40,209 bases of DNA. Source: Deltaproteobacteria bacterium (GTDB lineage Bacteria > Desulfobacterota > Desulfobulbia > Desulfobulbales > SURF-16). Positions 1-7,259 of this stretch are shown here, in pieces. Location: NCBI GenBank assembly GCA_024277655.1, contig JAJRUT010000052.1, positions 1 to 40,209 of the forward strand, written 5' to 3'. The position numbers were made by a program, and so were the translations under genes. The notes under the pieces are model-generated. The model saw only the letters and a program-made list of their open reading frames with translations. It was not told the origin of the DNA and ran no database searches. The number at the start of each line of letters is the position of its first letter. The stretch's first letter is position 1.

Positions 1-872
1 GACATGTCACCAGTACCGATAAATCCGAAATGGTTGATGCGTTTGACCCGCATATCCACCCTGGGGTAACTGCCGAGCAGTTTTATGCCGCCTGGCTCCT
101 GAATGATTGTTTTGCTGATGGACTTTAAGGCCTCTGTAAGCGGCGCATCCTCGAGATGTCCCTCGGCCTCAATAAAGATCTGGAGCTTCTGGGTTTTGGC
201 ATCTGTTTCAGCCCGCATGTCCAGAATGTTGATGCCCCTCTTGGTGAATTGGCCCAGGGTATCAAAGAGCATGCCCACCCGATCTTTTAGGGGAATGGTA
301 AGCAGGGAGGTGGCGTCATAGCCGGTACGGCTAGCCGGGGTTCTGCCGATTACGCCATAGCGCGTCTTATTGTGGGGGGTAAGTTCCCGCTCCCGAAGCG
401 TAAAGCCGTGACTCTTAAGGAACTCCTCAGACTCAATAATGCCAAGATGGGTTAGGTTGTCCCTTTTAATCGTTTCGATGTAATCCTCAAGATTGACTGT
501 GGTCAAAAGGGAACAGTCACTGTAACTCTGGGCCAGATATTCTTCACATTGCTGCATGACCTGCCCTGTCGCGGTCAGGGTTGTAAGTGGGCCGGTTTTG
601 TCCAGACTGCCCAGGGAAAGAGTGATGGGCTGAACAATATTGTCGATCCAGTATCCCTCCTCCATCTTTTCCATGACCTGAAAGGAGCGAAGAATACCAC
701 CTATTTTAGTGTTATAGACCGGGAGAACCATAAGGTCTATATCGCCCCGGTCATAGCTTTCAGCCAATGCTGCATGGTGAGGAAAAGAGCGAATATCTGC
801 CCTGTGGTTGTATTGCTGAACCGCTTGCCAGGTGTTGGAGTTTTTAGTCCCGATAATGCCGATGATGGTCAT
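1..872 (-). CDS. Prephenate dehydratase-like/ACT protein fused to a TyrA-type domain (3' end beyond window)
   Basis: Reading the minus strand from the ATG at 872 gives 290 residues, open to the window edge. Residues 1-180 look like a divergent prephenate dehydratase lobe: an N-terminal IGIIGT strand, a V-L-P-V-Y-N-T segment where classical enzymes have VPIENS, and N-K-T-R-Y near 168-172, corresponding to the conserved T-R-F. Residues about 187-262 fit an ACT domain (KDRVGMLFDTLGQF, then GINILDM), which in this family binds phenylalanine. From about 277 a new Rossmann start appears (FGFIGTGDM), typical of prephenate dehydrogenase. The protein would therefore join the phenylalanine and tyrosine branches, or be a TyrA carrying a degenerate PDT-ACT regulatory module. 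An in-frame stop just upstream excludes a longer start, and the ribosome site is weak. It lies 118 bp downstream of hypE. The ACT and Rossmann assignments are firm; whether the PDT lobe is catalytic is uncertain. Confidence 0.72.
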   Translation of the reverse strand, partial: MTIIGIIGTKNSNTWQAVQQYNHRADIRSFPHHAALAESYDRGDIDLMVLPVYNTKIGGILRSFQVMEKMEEGYWIDNIVQPITLSLGSLDKTGPLTTLTATGQVMQQCEEYLAQSYSDCSLLTTVNLEDYIETIKRDNLTHLGIIESEEFLKSHGFTLRERELTPHNKTRYGVIGRTPASRTGYDATSLLTIPLKDRVGMLFDTLGQFTKRGINILDMRAETDAKTQKLQIFIEAEGHLEDAPLTEALKSISKTIIQEPGGIKLLGSYPRVDMRVKRINHFGFIGTGDM

Positions 873-900
873 GGTGTTTTTTTGTCCGTCCAAATTCTTA

Positions 901-932
901 AAGTCTGCCAGACTTCAAGAGGCTTGCCTCTT
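901..932. repeat. Two adjacent short perfect inverted repeats upstream of the PDT/TyrA gene
   Basis: Positions 901-915 (AAGTCTG C CAGACTT) and 917-932 (AAGAGGC TT GCCTCTT) are two perfect 7-bp dyads in the gap between hypE and the aromatic gene, one base apart. Only the second is followed by a T-rich stretch, and that is on the plus strand. On the coding (minus) strand they form two short hairpins in the leader. They could be an operator pair or a weak transcript structure; no regulator can be named. Confidence 0.45.
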
Positions 933-990
933 AGTTTTTCCGGCTCCCATGTGGATATGTAGTGGGTTACTTGCACTTGGTCAATTCTTT

Positions 991-1992
991 TTAGCAAATA
1001 CGGGGTAACTGTTCTGCCACTGGCATATCAACAATTCTTTTGCCGCCAAGGCTGGTTTGGATAGTCACAATGGCAGGATGGTCTGGCACTACTTCTCCTA
1101 TTATCGTGGCATTTTTGCCATATTTATGTTGGCGCATGGTTTGCAGGATACTGTCCGCCCCATCTGGTGCAACAATGGCCACCAGTTTACCTTCGTTGGC
1201 GACATAGAGCGGGTCGATGCCAAGGAGTTCACAGCTTGCGGCAACCTGACTGGTTATGGGCAGGTTTTCTTCCCATAACTCGATTCCCACCCCGGCACCC
1301 TGACTGAATTCGTTTAAGGTCATGGCAAGGCCTCCCCTGGTTGGATCACGCAGGGTGTGGATGCCCCTTGTGGTTTCGAGCATGGTCTGAATAAGCCCGT
1401 TTAGGGGGGCGGTGTCACTTTTGAGGGAGATGTTGTCGCCAAGTTTGTTACGTTGATTAAGGATGGTTATGCCGTGGTCGCCGATGGTTCCTGAAATGAT
1501 GATTTTGTCCCCTGGGCGGATGTTTTTGACACCAAGTTCTATCCCGGCCTGAATCACGCCGATACCACTTGTGTTAATAAAAAGCTTATCGCAGTTACCA
1601 CGTTCAACCACCTTGGTGTCACCGGTAACGATGGTGACACCCGCCGTCTTTGCTGCCCTTGCGATAGAGTCGAGGACCCGCTCAAGGGTTGCTATGGCAA
1701 GGCCCGCTTCGAGAATAAGACCAAGGCTGAGATATAATGGTTTAGCGCCTGACATGGCAATGTCATTCACCGTGCCGTTAACGGCAAGTTCCCCAATGTC
1801 GCCACCGGGGAAGAATAGGGGGGAAACGACAAAGGAGTCGGTGGAAAAGGCAATCTTGCCGGGGGGCATGGAGAGGACGGCCTGATCCTCCAGTTGGTTC
1901 AGGGCGGCATTGGCAAATCGTGGCAGGAGTAGATCGCGGGTAAGATCGGCAGATAGTTTTCCGCCACTACCGTGGCTTAGTTGGATTGTCAT
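991..1992 (-). CDS. hypE: Carbamoyl dehydratase HypE (NiFe hydrogenase maturation)
   Basis: HypE receives the carbamoyl group from HypF on its C-terminal cysteine and dehydrates it with ATP to a thiocyanate, the source of the cyanide ligands of the NiFe site. The 333 residues match the usual length. The protein ends with the diagnostic P-R-I-C tail, so the acceptor cysteine is residue 333. The PurM/AIR-synthase-like fold is visible in LSHGSGGKL at the N-terminus, the FSTDSFVV and NGTVNDIAMSGA segments (ATP/metal loops), and DPTRGGLA in the C-terminal half. It lies 46 bp after hypD on the same strand as the last gene of hypC-hypD-hypE. HypF is not in this window and must be encoded elsewhere. 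Confidence 0.97.
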   Translation of the reverse strand: MTIQLSHGSGGKLSADLTRDLLLPRFANAALNQLEDQAVLSMPPGKIAFSTDSFVVSPLFFPGGDIGELAVNGTVNDIAMSGAKPLYLSLGLILEAGLAIATLERVLDSIARAAKTAGVTIVTGDTKVVERGNCDKLFINTSGIGVIQAGIELGVKNIRPGDKIIISGTIGDHGITILNQRNKLGDNISLKSDTAPLNGLIQTMLETTRGIHTLRDPTRGGLAMTLNEFSQGAGVGIELWEENLPITSQVAASCELLGIDPLYVANEGKLVAIVAPDGADSILQTMRQHKYGKNATIIGEVVPDHPAIVTIQTSLGGKRIVDMPVAEQLPRIC

Positions 1993-2038
1993 ATTTTTTT
2001 GCTGGTTTGGTCATGGTTGGTGCGGGTAATAGGGTTTG

Positions 2039-3145
2039 TCAGGTGGTTGTGGTTGATTGCAAAAAACGGGAATATTTATAATAAGCACCGCAGGCACCTT
2101 CACCAGATACCATTGTCGCCCCCATGGGCTTCTGTGGGGTGCAGTCTGTGGCAAAGCTTAAGCATTGGCTTGGTTTCTTTAGTCCTTGCAGAATAAGTCC
2201 TGCGATACATTCTCCTGACTCCTCGGCGCTTATATGGCTAAGGTCAAATTTGATCTCGGCATTCCATTGTTTGAAAGGTTCCGCAATGCTAAGGCCGCTT
2301 TCGGGGATTGTACCCATGCCGCGCCAGTTACGGTCACAAACCTTGAAAACCTCCCGTAATGTTGTTTGGGCATGGAGGTTTCCCTCATCGCTCACAAGGC
2401 GTGTGTAACAATTTTCAAGATTTGCCCTGCCATCTTCAAGTTGGCGGATGGTATGGAGAATTCCCTCAAGAATATCAACCGGTTCAAGGCCGGTGACGAC
2501 GATGGGAACCTTGAAATCATGACATAATGTCTTGTAGTCCGTAAGTCCCGTGATGGTGCAGACATGGCCTGCCGCAAGATAGCCATCAACTCTGCCTGTT
2601 TCGCCACTTAAAAGGGCGCGCAGGGCGGGTGGCACGAGAACGTGGCAGGTGAGCATGGAAAAATTTGTGAGATTTAAACGTTTTGCCTGGATAAGTGCCG
2701 TGCCATTTCCAGGTGCCGTGGTTTCAAAACCGATAGCAAAGAAGATGATTTCTTTATCCGGATTTTCACGGGCAAGTCTTATGGCATCCAGTACCGAATA
2801 GACCATGCGCACATCAGCCCCTTCGCTCTGCCTGGAAAGGAGGCTCTCAGAACTTCCCGGAACCCTGAGCATATCGCCAAAGGTGGTAAGGATAGTGTTT
2901 GGTCGACCTGCGAGATAAATGGCCTTATCAATAAATTCCAGAGGCGTAACGCAGACCGGGCAACCAGGGCCATGCACTAAAGTTATTTCTGCAGGTAGTA
3001 GCTGGTTAATGCCGCTCTTGATAATGGCGTGGGTCTGACCACCGCATACCTCCATAATGGTCCACGGTCTGGTGGTGATGGCTTTTATTTCGGTAAGGAG
3101 TGACCGGGCCGTTTGGCCATCTCTGAATTCAGCCAGATATTTCAT
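2039..3145 (-). CDS. hypD: Fe-(CN)2CO scaffold protein HypD
   Basis: HypD carries a [4Fe-4S] cluster and, with HypC, is the scaffold on which the Fe(CN)2CO unit of NiFe hydrogenases is assembled. All family signatures are present in 368 residues: MEVCGGQTHA near residue 33 (redox and iron-binding cysteine), LVHGPGCPVCVTP near 77 (cysteine pair), GFETTAPG, and a C-terminal cysteine-containing region ending GACGAYYKY. The start overlaps the hypC stop in an ATGA arrangement (3142-3145), implying translational coupling and a stoichiometric HypC-HypD complex. A short Thr-rich tail (four threonines) ends the protein and is probably a neutral extension. Confidence 0.97.
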   Translation of the reverse strand: MKYLAEFRDGQTARSLLTEIKAITTRPWTIMEVCGGQTHAIIKSGINQLLPAEITLVHGPGCPVCVTPLEFIDKAIYLAGRPNTILTTFGDMLRVPGSSESLLSRQSEGADVRMVYSVLDAIRLARENPDKEIIFFAIGFETTAPGNGTALIQAKRLNLTNFSMLTCHVLVPPALRALLSGETGRVDGYLAAGHVCTITGLTDYKTLCHDFKVPIVVTGLEPVDILEGILHTIRQLEDGRANLENCYTRLVSDEGNLHAQTTLREVFKVCDRNWRGMGTIPESGLSIAEPFKQWNAEIKFDLSHISAEESGECIAGLILQGLKKPSQCLSFATDCTPQKPMGATMVSGEGACGAYYKYSRFLQSTTTT

Positions 3146-3381
3146 AGGTGCGCCATTTTTTCATTTAACTCCTGCCAGGCGGCAAATGATTTCTTGGCCT
3201 CCTCTTCATTTAGCACTGTAATAACAAATCCGGCGTGGATAATTCCGTATTGACCAGTTGTAATTTCGGGCACATACTCAAGGCAGGCTGTTGTGATGGT
3301 TCCATTAAAGTCAAACCGGCCCATCTTGAGGCCTGTGTCTGCAAATTTTTCGATTAGTTTTCCGGGAACGGCTAGGCACAT
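3142..3381 (-). CDS. hypC: Hydrogenase assembly chaperone HypC
   Basis: A 79-residue HypC/HupF chaperone. The invariant second-position cysteine (M-C-L-A-V-P-G-K) is present; after loss of Met it binds the iron centre and contacts the hydrogenase large subunit. The conserved histidine in the Y-G-I-I-H-A-G-F segment is at residue 49. It is the first gene of a tight hypC-hypD-hypE unit. No Shine-Dalgarno sequence is visible before the ATG, and a hairpin plus T-run ends only about 35 bp upstream. hypC must therefore depend either on readthrough from hypB or on a promoter squeezed into or within the hairpin region. Confidence 0.96.
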   Translation of the reverse strand: MCLAVPGKLIEKFADTGLKMGRFDFNGTITTACLEYVPEITTGQYGIIHAGFVITVLNEEEAKKSFAAWQELNEKMAHL

Positions 3382-3415
3382 AAGTTGTTTATAAGTTCAT
3401 TAAAAGAGAGGGTTT

Positions 3416-3459
3416 AAAAAAAATAACCTCCACCGTCCATATTCGAAGATGGACGGTGG
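3416..3459 (-). terminator. Hairpin terminator/attenuator between hypB and hypC
   Basis: A perfect 11-bp stem (arms 3430-3440 and 3449-3459, loop of 8) is followed on the minus strand by a run of eight T (3416-3423) after a short AGGTTA spacer. Shape and orientation fit an intrinsic terminator or attenuator acting before hypC. Confidence 0.7.
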
Positions 3460-3616
3460 GTGTTGAAAGATCAATATTTATTGTTCTGTATAGGGTTAAA
3501 CCTCAGCCTTTCGGAGTATCGTCCCTCACTTACCGGGTGAATAACAGCGTAGCGGTGTCTGGTAGTCTGGTGTCTATTTTGCTAGCAGTCGTCGCGTTGC
3601 CCTCGCTCTTCGGTCT

Positions 3617-3645
3617 AAATAAAACCCACCTGCTTTGGCTGGTGG
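3617..3645 (-). terminator. Possible hypB terminator
   Basis: Immediately after the hypB stop, a 5-bp G+C stem (3626-3630 with 3641-3645, extendable by two inner G-C pairs) is followed on the minus strand by GTTTTATTT. The stem is short, so it could be a weak terminator or one end of the structured element described for the gap. Confidence 0.45.
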
Positions 3646-3649
3646 TCGT

Positions 3650-4381
3650 TTAGTTATCTTCAAGCCAGTCGATCCATTTTGTCATTCCTGCTCCGTTTAT
3701 CGCAGAAACCTCAAAAAAGATAAGCTCAGGATTAACCTGCCTAGCCAACCTCTTACAGGTTGTCAGCTTGAAATTAACGTAGGGTAGGAGATCCATCTTG
3801 TTTATGATACAGATTTTTGCAGCATGGAACATGGCTGGGTATTTTTCCGGTTTGTCATCACCTTCGGTGACGGAGATAATCACAATTTTTGCGCTTTCTC
3901 CCAAATCAAACAGGGCCGGGCAGACGAGGTTGCCAACATTTTCGATCATGCAGGTTGAGTTATCTTCGGGCTGTAATTGCTTGATGGCTCTTGCAATCAT
4001 ACCGGCGTCAAGATGACAACCTGAGCCTGTGTTCACCTGCACCACCTTTGTGCCTGTTGCTTTGATTCGCTTGGCATCGTTTGCCGTCTGTTGATCGCCC
4101 TCAATAACGCTAATTGTCTGTGTTGTTCTCTTTATGGTTTCGGTTAGAAACGTTGTTTTACCTGAACCTGGGGAGGAGACAAGGTTTAAGACCTTGATAT
4201 TATGGTCAGAGAAAAAGGCGCGATTGCGCTTGGCAATGCTATTGTTACCGGACAGTAAGTCTCGCTGAACCTGAATTTGTTTTGGGGTGTGCGTTTGTTC
4301 AATGTGGCTATGTTTATCGCCACCTGGAGAATATATTGTGATTGTTGGAGCATTGGGCTCACAGCCGCATGAGTCGCACAT
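3650..4381 (-). CDS. hypB: Hydrogenase nickel incorporation GTPase HypB
   Basis: HypB is the GTPase that drives nickel delivery to the hydrogenase large subunit together with HypA. The 243 residues include the N-terminal high-affinity metal motif C2-x2-C5-G-C7 and a moderate linker with only three histidines (no long His-rich stretch, so little nickel storage). The P-loop is S-P-G-S-G-K-T-T at 70-77, followed by the G-domain metal site region (N-T-G-S-G-C-H-L-D-A) and an N-K-M-D guanine motif. It starts 15 bp after the end of hypA on the same strand, giving a hypA-hypB pair, and is followed by the structured gap before hypC. Confidence 0.97.
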   Translation of the reverse strand: MCDSCGCEPNAPTITIYSPGGDKHSHIEQTHTPKQIQVQRDLLSGNNSIAKRNRAFFSDHNIKVLNLVSSPGSGKTTFLTETIKRTTQTISVIEGDQQTANDAKRIKATGTKVVQVNTGSGCHLDAGMIARAIKQLQPEDNSTCMIENVGNLVCPALFDLGESAKIVIISVTEGDDKPEKYPAMFHAAKICIINKMDLLPYVNFKLTTCKRLARQVNPELIFFEVSAINGAGMTKWIDWLEDN

Positions 4382-4396
4382 GGGTTTACACCTTTT

Positions 4397-4738
4397 TTAT
4401 TCAGCATTGACGGTCACAAGGCGTAGTTCTTCGCCCTGGATAATAGTATTCAGGCTGCTAGCGCATTTTGGGCATGGGTCAAAGTAAGATTGTACTGGAA
4501 ACGTGACGCCACAACCAGAGCATTTTGCTGTGGCAGGTGTGGTGATGATATTTAAACTGGCTTTTTCAGCCAGACTATCCCGGCAAACAGCCGTAAAGCC
4601 AAAGTGCAGGGCCTCATGCTCAACCCCTGCCAGCTTGCCGATTTCAAGTTCAATACCAGTAATTGTCCGGCATCCTGCCTTGCGAGCTTCTGCCTCTGCC
4701 AGTTCAAGGATGTGGGATGCGATGGTAAGCTCATGCAT
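4397..4738 (-). CDS. hypA: Hydrogenase nickel chaperone HypA
   Basis: The 113-residue HypA metallochaperone begins with the canonical M-H-E, where His2 ligates nickel. It carries a zinc site made of two CxxC pairs (C73/C76 and C89/C92). HypA passes nickel to the hydrogenase precursor with HypB, its downstream neighbour. The upstream neighbour is folA, whose stop lies only 3 bp before this ATG, so hypA is almost certainly translated from a folA-hypA-hypB transcript. Confidence 0.97.
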   Translation of the reverse strand: MHELTIASHILELAEAEARKAGCRTITGIELEIGKLAGVEHEALHFGFTAVCRDSLAEKASLNIITTPATAKCSGCGVTFPVQSYFDPCPKCASSLNTIIQGEELRLVTVNAE

Positions 4739-4741
4739 AGT

Positions 4742-5239
4742 TTAGGCCTTTTTGTTACGGCGGCTAAAACGCTGTAAAGTCACAGGCTCTGCCCATCGGT
4801 ATTGTTCTTCATTTTGGAGGATAAACCTGTTTCTCGGAAGATTGGGGAAGAAAACGGTTCCACTGACGTTCCTGTCGAGGAGGGTAATATGGATGGTGTC
4901 AGCCAGCGGAAGGGCTTCAGTATATATCTCGCCACCACCGATAATAAAAATTTTGTCGTGACGGGCTGCGGCGTATTGAATGGCAAGGTTCAGCGAGGGC
5001 ACGGTTTTGCTGTCATGGGTGGTGGTGATGTTTTTTCTGGAGATAATGATATTGGTGCGCTGGGGTAGGGGGTGGCCAATTGACTCCCAGGTCTTGCGTC
5101 CCATGATAACGGCGTGGTTGATGGTCATGGCCTTAAAATGTTGTAGATCTTCCGGGATGTGCCAGGGAATGGTGCCATCTTTACCAATAACCCTGTTCTG
5201 TGCCATGGCAACAATGATGCTGATTTCCGGAGAACTCAT
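4742..5239 (-). CDS. folA: Dihydrofolate reductase
   Basis: DHFR reduces dihydrofolate to tetrahydrofolate with NADPH. The 165 residues match chromosomal DHFRs: I-I-V-A-M-A-Q-N-R-V-I-G-K at the N-terminus (substrate/NADPH strand), P-W-H-I-P-E-D-L at 25-32 with Glu30 in the position of the catalytic acid, M-G-R-K-T-W-E-S-I-G (NADPH loop), and I-I-G-G-G-E-I-Y. The gene is packed 3 bp from hypA. It is unusual to find folA heading hydrogenase maturation genes, and the link is probably transcriptional convenience. No clear ribosome-binding site precedes the ATG. Confidence 0.96.
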   Translation of the reverse strand: MSSPEISIIVAMAQNRVIGKDGTIPWHIPEDLQHFKAMTINHAVIMGRKTWESIGHPLPQRTNIIISRKNITTTHDSKTVPSLNLAIQYAAARHDKIFIIGGGEIYTEALPLADTIHITLLDRNVSGTVFFPNLPRNRFILQNEEQYRWAEPVTLQRFSRRNKKA

Positions 5240-5264
5240 TGGCTAAAAATAGTGGTAGTCATAT

Positions 5265-5298
5265 AAAAAAAGACCCCGAATCAATTAAGAGTCGGGGT
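5265..5298 (-). terminator. Rho-independent terminator after the SH3 gene
   Basis: A stem of about 10 bp (ACCCCGA and TCGGGGT at its base, arms 5273-5282 and 5289-5298, AT-rich loop) is followed on the minus strand by seven T (5265-5271). It ends the SH3-domain gene and separates it from folA. Confidence 0.88.
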
Positions 5299-5330
5299 AT
5301 GTTTGAAACAATAGAGCATATCATTAAAGA

Positions 5331-5789
5331 TTATGGCCAGACGAGGGATTCGTGTACCCAGCCCCTGGTGCCGTCTGAGTGGGTGACCTGCAACCATTTG
5401 CCATCCCGGCGCCCTGGGGTAAAGACCACACCGTAGAGGGCGGTGGCGTTAATTTCATAATTTTTACCGGGCCCAACCCTGAGGTTGGCCTTCTTGACCT
5501 TGACAATAACCTTCTTCTTTTTAGTTAGAAGCGGCCCATATATCCAGCCGGTATCTCCTTCAAAATCTTCGGCCTTAACCCAGTCGCCCTTACGTTTAAT
5601 CACCTTCAAGGGGAAATCCTTAAAGACCTCCCAGTATACTTCACCCTTGGTGGAGGGTTGTGAACGCACGTTGACACCATCTTTGATAACGGTGACGTAT
5701 TCGGCAGCAAAACTGTTGTGGGGCAGGATTAGGCCGACCAGGATGGTACAAGAAATGGCGACAGATAATTTCAGGGTAAGGCGTTTCAT
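5331..5789 (-). CDS. Exported protein with two bacterial SH3 domains
   Basis: This is a 152-residue protein with a clear Sec signal peptide (MKRLTLKL, hydrophobic core, cleavage likely after S-F-A-A at about 29). Two SH3b-type domains follow. The first (about 31-90) contains the D-G-V-N-V-R-S-Q-P-S motif and ends W-I-Y-G-P-L-L. The second (about 94-152) contains K-K-A-N-L-R-V-G-P-G and ends G-W-V-H-E-S-L-V-W. A lysine-rich linker joins them. Such domains usually bind peptidoglycan or act as periplasmic targeting modules; no catalytic domain is present. The gene stands alone with a strong promoter and its own terminator. Function beyond envelope binding is not predictable. Confidence 0.88.
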   Translation of the reverse strand: MKRLTLKLSVAISCTILVGLILPHNSFAAEYVTVIKDGVNVRSQPSTKGEVYWEVFKDFPLKVIKRKGDWVKAEDFEGDTGWIYGPLLTKKKKVIVKVKKANLRVGPGKNYEINATALYGVVFTPGRRDGKWLQVTHSDGTRGWVHESLVWP

Positions 5790-5836
5790 GGTGAAGGCAA
5801 CTCCTTGATGATTGAATGGATATAAAACCTGTAGTT

Positions 5837-5865
5837 AAAATAGCACCCTATGGGTAGCAAGTCAA
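5837..5865 (-). promoter_or_regulatory. Sigma-70-type promoter of the SH3 gene, with dyad in the spacer
   Basis: On the minus strand a TTGACT box (5860-5865) and a TATTTT box (5837-5842) are separated by 17 bp. The spacer contains an inverted repeat, CCCTATGGG. This lies 48 bp upstream of the ATG. The dyad could be an operator. Confidence 0.65.
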
Positions 5866-6478
5866 TAACGCAACAGGTCCCAAGGTCGGGGATTGCTTTT
5901 TTATTATCTGTATCTAGCAGTGGTGATTGATCTATATTCCCGCAGTGAGGGAAGGGGGTCAAGTCTGCCGTTGACCTTTGAGGCTGTTTCTGTATTGTTT
6001 TCAGGTGGCTGTTGAACTCAAAAGAGGCTGGCTCCAGAGTTGGCACAGCCACCAACGGTTATTACAGCCGATACGAAGTGCCAAATCAGGCAGAACCATC
6101 CGCTTAAGACAGCGGTGGCCTTGCCACAACCACCACTGCTCAAACACCGCAAGGTCAATGTCGTCATAACGAGTTTTATGTTAGAGTTGCCACCAAACTC
6201 TAATGGAACTGGCCAACAAACTTGCAGCTTAACATAGAACCCGTTATGTGAGCTGCAAACCCACAATAGCAAAGCATGGGTACCCACTCACCACAAGCAC
6301 TGCACTTCTTCTAGCCGACCCCCCACCCGAACCAAACAACAACCGCCATCCACTAAAGAGAGCGGTTGGCGTATTTTATGGAATTGAATTTTATACGCCC
6401 GCCGGACATAGTTGCAACAAATATGACAACCACTGCCGTTTAAATCTGGTAAAGACGGGCTCGAAGTCTGCGCTTATC
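5866..6478. other. Gene-less stretch with nested inverted repeats
   Basis: Between tlyA and the SH3 gene I find no credible coding sequence; the small ORFs lack ribosome sites and plausible composition. The stretch is notable for dyads: 19-base arms at 6165-6183 and 6230-6248; a nested 8-base pair of arms at 6222-6229 and 6251-6258; CCTTGC/GCAAGG around 6118-6153; and GGCGTAT/ATACGCC at 6368-6374 and 6393-6399. The ends of the main palindrome, CATAAC and GTTATG, resemble the outer boxes of some integron attC sites, but the long continuous pairing is not typical of attC. Confidence 0.5.
6165..6248. repeat. 84-bp palindromic element
   Basis: Arms of 19 bases (6165-6183, 6230-6248) pair over their full length with one mismatch and one possible G-T pair, enclosing 46 bases that themselves hold a GAGTT/AACTC hairpin. 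No T-run follows in either direction, so this is not a normal terminator. It may be a repeated extragenic or non-autonomous mobile element. Confidence 0.55.
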
Positions 6479-7258
6479 TCAGGTAGCGAGAGGTTTGCGG
6501 GACAGGGTGGAGGCTTCGGGAAGCCTGCGGGATGTTATCTCGATGAGAAATTCCTTGTTTCCTTTAGGACCTAGTATTGGTGAGTCGATAACCCCGCTAT
6601 GGGTAAGACCGAGGCCTGTGATAAACTCGATGGTTGACTGAATAACCGCCTCGTGGAGGGCAGGGTCGCGCACCACACCTCCCTTGCCAATCTGGCCCTT
6701 TTTTACCTCAAACTGGGGTTTGATAAGGGAGATAATGTGTACCTTGTTTTCAGAAAATAGGGGGATGAGGGGGGGGATGAGGAGTTTTATGGAAATAAAG
6801 GCCGCGTCAATCACTGCAAGGTCAATCTTTTCAGGGATTTCCTTGGTTGTTAAATGTCTGGCATTGGTGCGCTCAAGAACAACGACCCGTGCGTTAGAGC
6901 GCAGTGACCAGTCCAGTTGCCCATAGCCCACGTCAACGGCGTATACTCTTTTGGTGCCATGCTGGAGAAGGCAATCTGTAAAGCCACCGGTGGAGGCTCC
7001 GATGTCGGCACAAATCAAGCCCTGGGGTTCTAGGCTAAAATGGTTTATTCCCTTGGCAAGTTTAAGCCCACCCCGGCTTACGAAGGGGCAGTTGTTACCC
7101 TTAATTGCCAATTCAATATCGGTTTTAACCTGCATCCCCGCCTTGTCAAGGATGGTGTTTGTTCCCACTACGACGCCGGAACCAATTAAGGCCTGGGCCT
7201 TGGCGATGGTGTCAGCGAATCCCCGGTCAACGAGAAGGGTATCTAGGCGGGTTTTCAT
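6479..7258 (-). CDS. tlyA: TlyA-family rRNA methyltransferase / S4-domain protein
   Basis: TlyA proteins join an S4 RNA-binding domain to an FtsJ/RrmJ-like methyltransferase and 2'-O-methylate rRNA (16S and 23S cytidines in mycobacteria); some were described as haemolysins. The 259 residues start at M-K-T-R-L-D-T-L-L-V-D-R-G (S4 domain, about 3-62). The SAM-binding A-D-I-G-A-S-T-G-G-F-T-D follows, then D-V-G-Y-G-Q-L-D and the I-K-P-Q-F-E-V catalytic region. I chose the ATG at 7258 because homology begins there and it sits 1 bp beyond the glmM stop; an in-frame upstream extension exists inside glmM but is not credible. It is the last gene of cdaA-cdaR-glmM-tlyA. About 14 C-terminal residues beyond E-I-T-S-R look unconserved. 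Confidence 0.92.
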   Translation of the reverse strand: MKTRLDTLLVDRGFADTIAKAQALIGSGVVVGTNTILDKAGMQVKTDIELAIKGNNCPFVSRGGLKLAKGINHFSLEPQGLICADIGASTGGFTDCLLQHGTKRVYAVDVGYGQLDWSLRSNARVVVLERTNARHLTTKEIPEKIDLAVIDAAFISIKLLIPPLIPLFSENKVHIISLIKPQFEVKKGQIGKGGVVRDPALHEAVIQSTIEFITGLGLTHSGVIDSPILGPKGNKEFLIEITSRRLPEASTLSRKPLAT

Positions 7259-7259
7259 T

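Larger units (their letters stand above)
3382..3649. other. Structured hypB-hypC gap; possible palindrome-ended element
   Basis: This 268-bp gap has no credible gene. It is bounded by two hairpins, one touching the hypB stop (stem arms 3626-3630 and 3641-3645) and one at 3430-3459. About 170 bases of G+C-richer sequence with several short complementary segments lie between them. The layout (hairpin, internal segment, hairpin) recalls either non-autonomous elements mobilised by IS200/IS605-type transposases or a folded RNA leader for hypC. I see no transposase remnant or clear target duplication. Confidence 0.4.

Noticed and set aside
549..962. 137-codon plus-strand frame opposite the PDT/TyrA gene
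   Set aside because: Antisense to a gene with recognisable ACT and Rossmann motifs. It is a shadow frame.
3456..3653. 65-codon plus-strand frame in the hypB-hypC gap
   Set aside because: Lies across both hairpins, lacks a ribosome site and looks like translated non-coding DNA.
5786..6055. 89-codon minus-strand frame upstream of the SH3 gene
   Set aside because: It covers the SH3 gene's promoter, overlaps its start and shows no domain or signal.
6018..6287. 89-codon minus-strand frame across the palindromic region
   Set aside because: It runs through the inverted-repeat arms, has no ribosome site and its composition (many Cys, Trp, Ser) looks like translated repeat DNA rather than protein.
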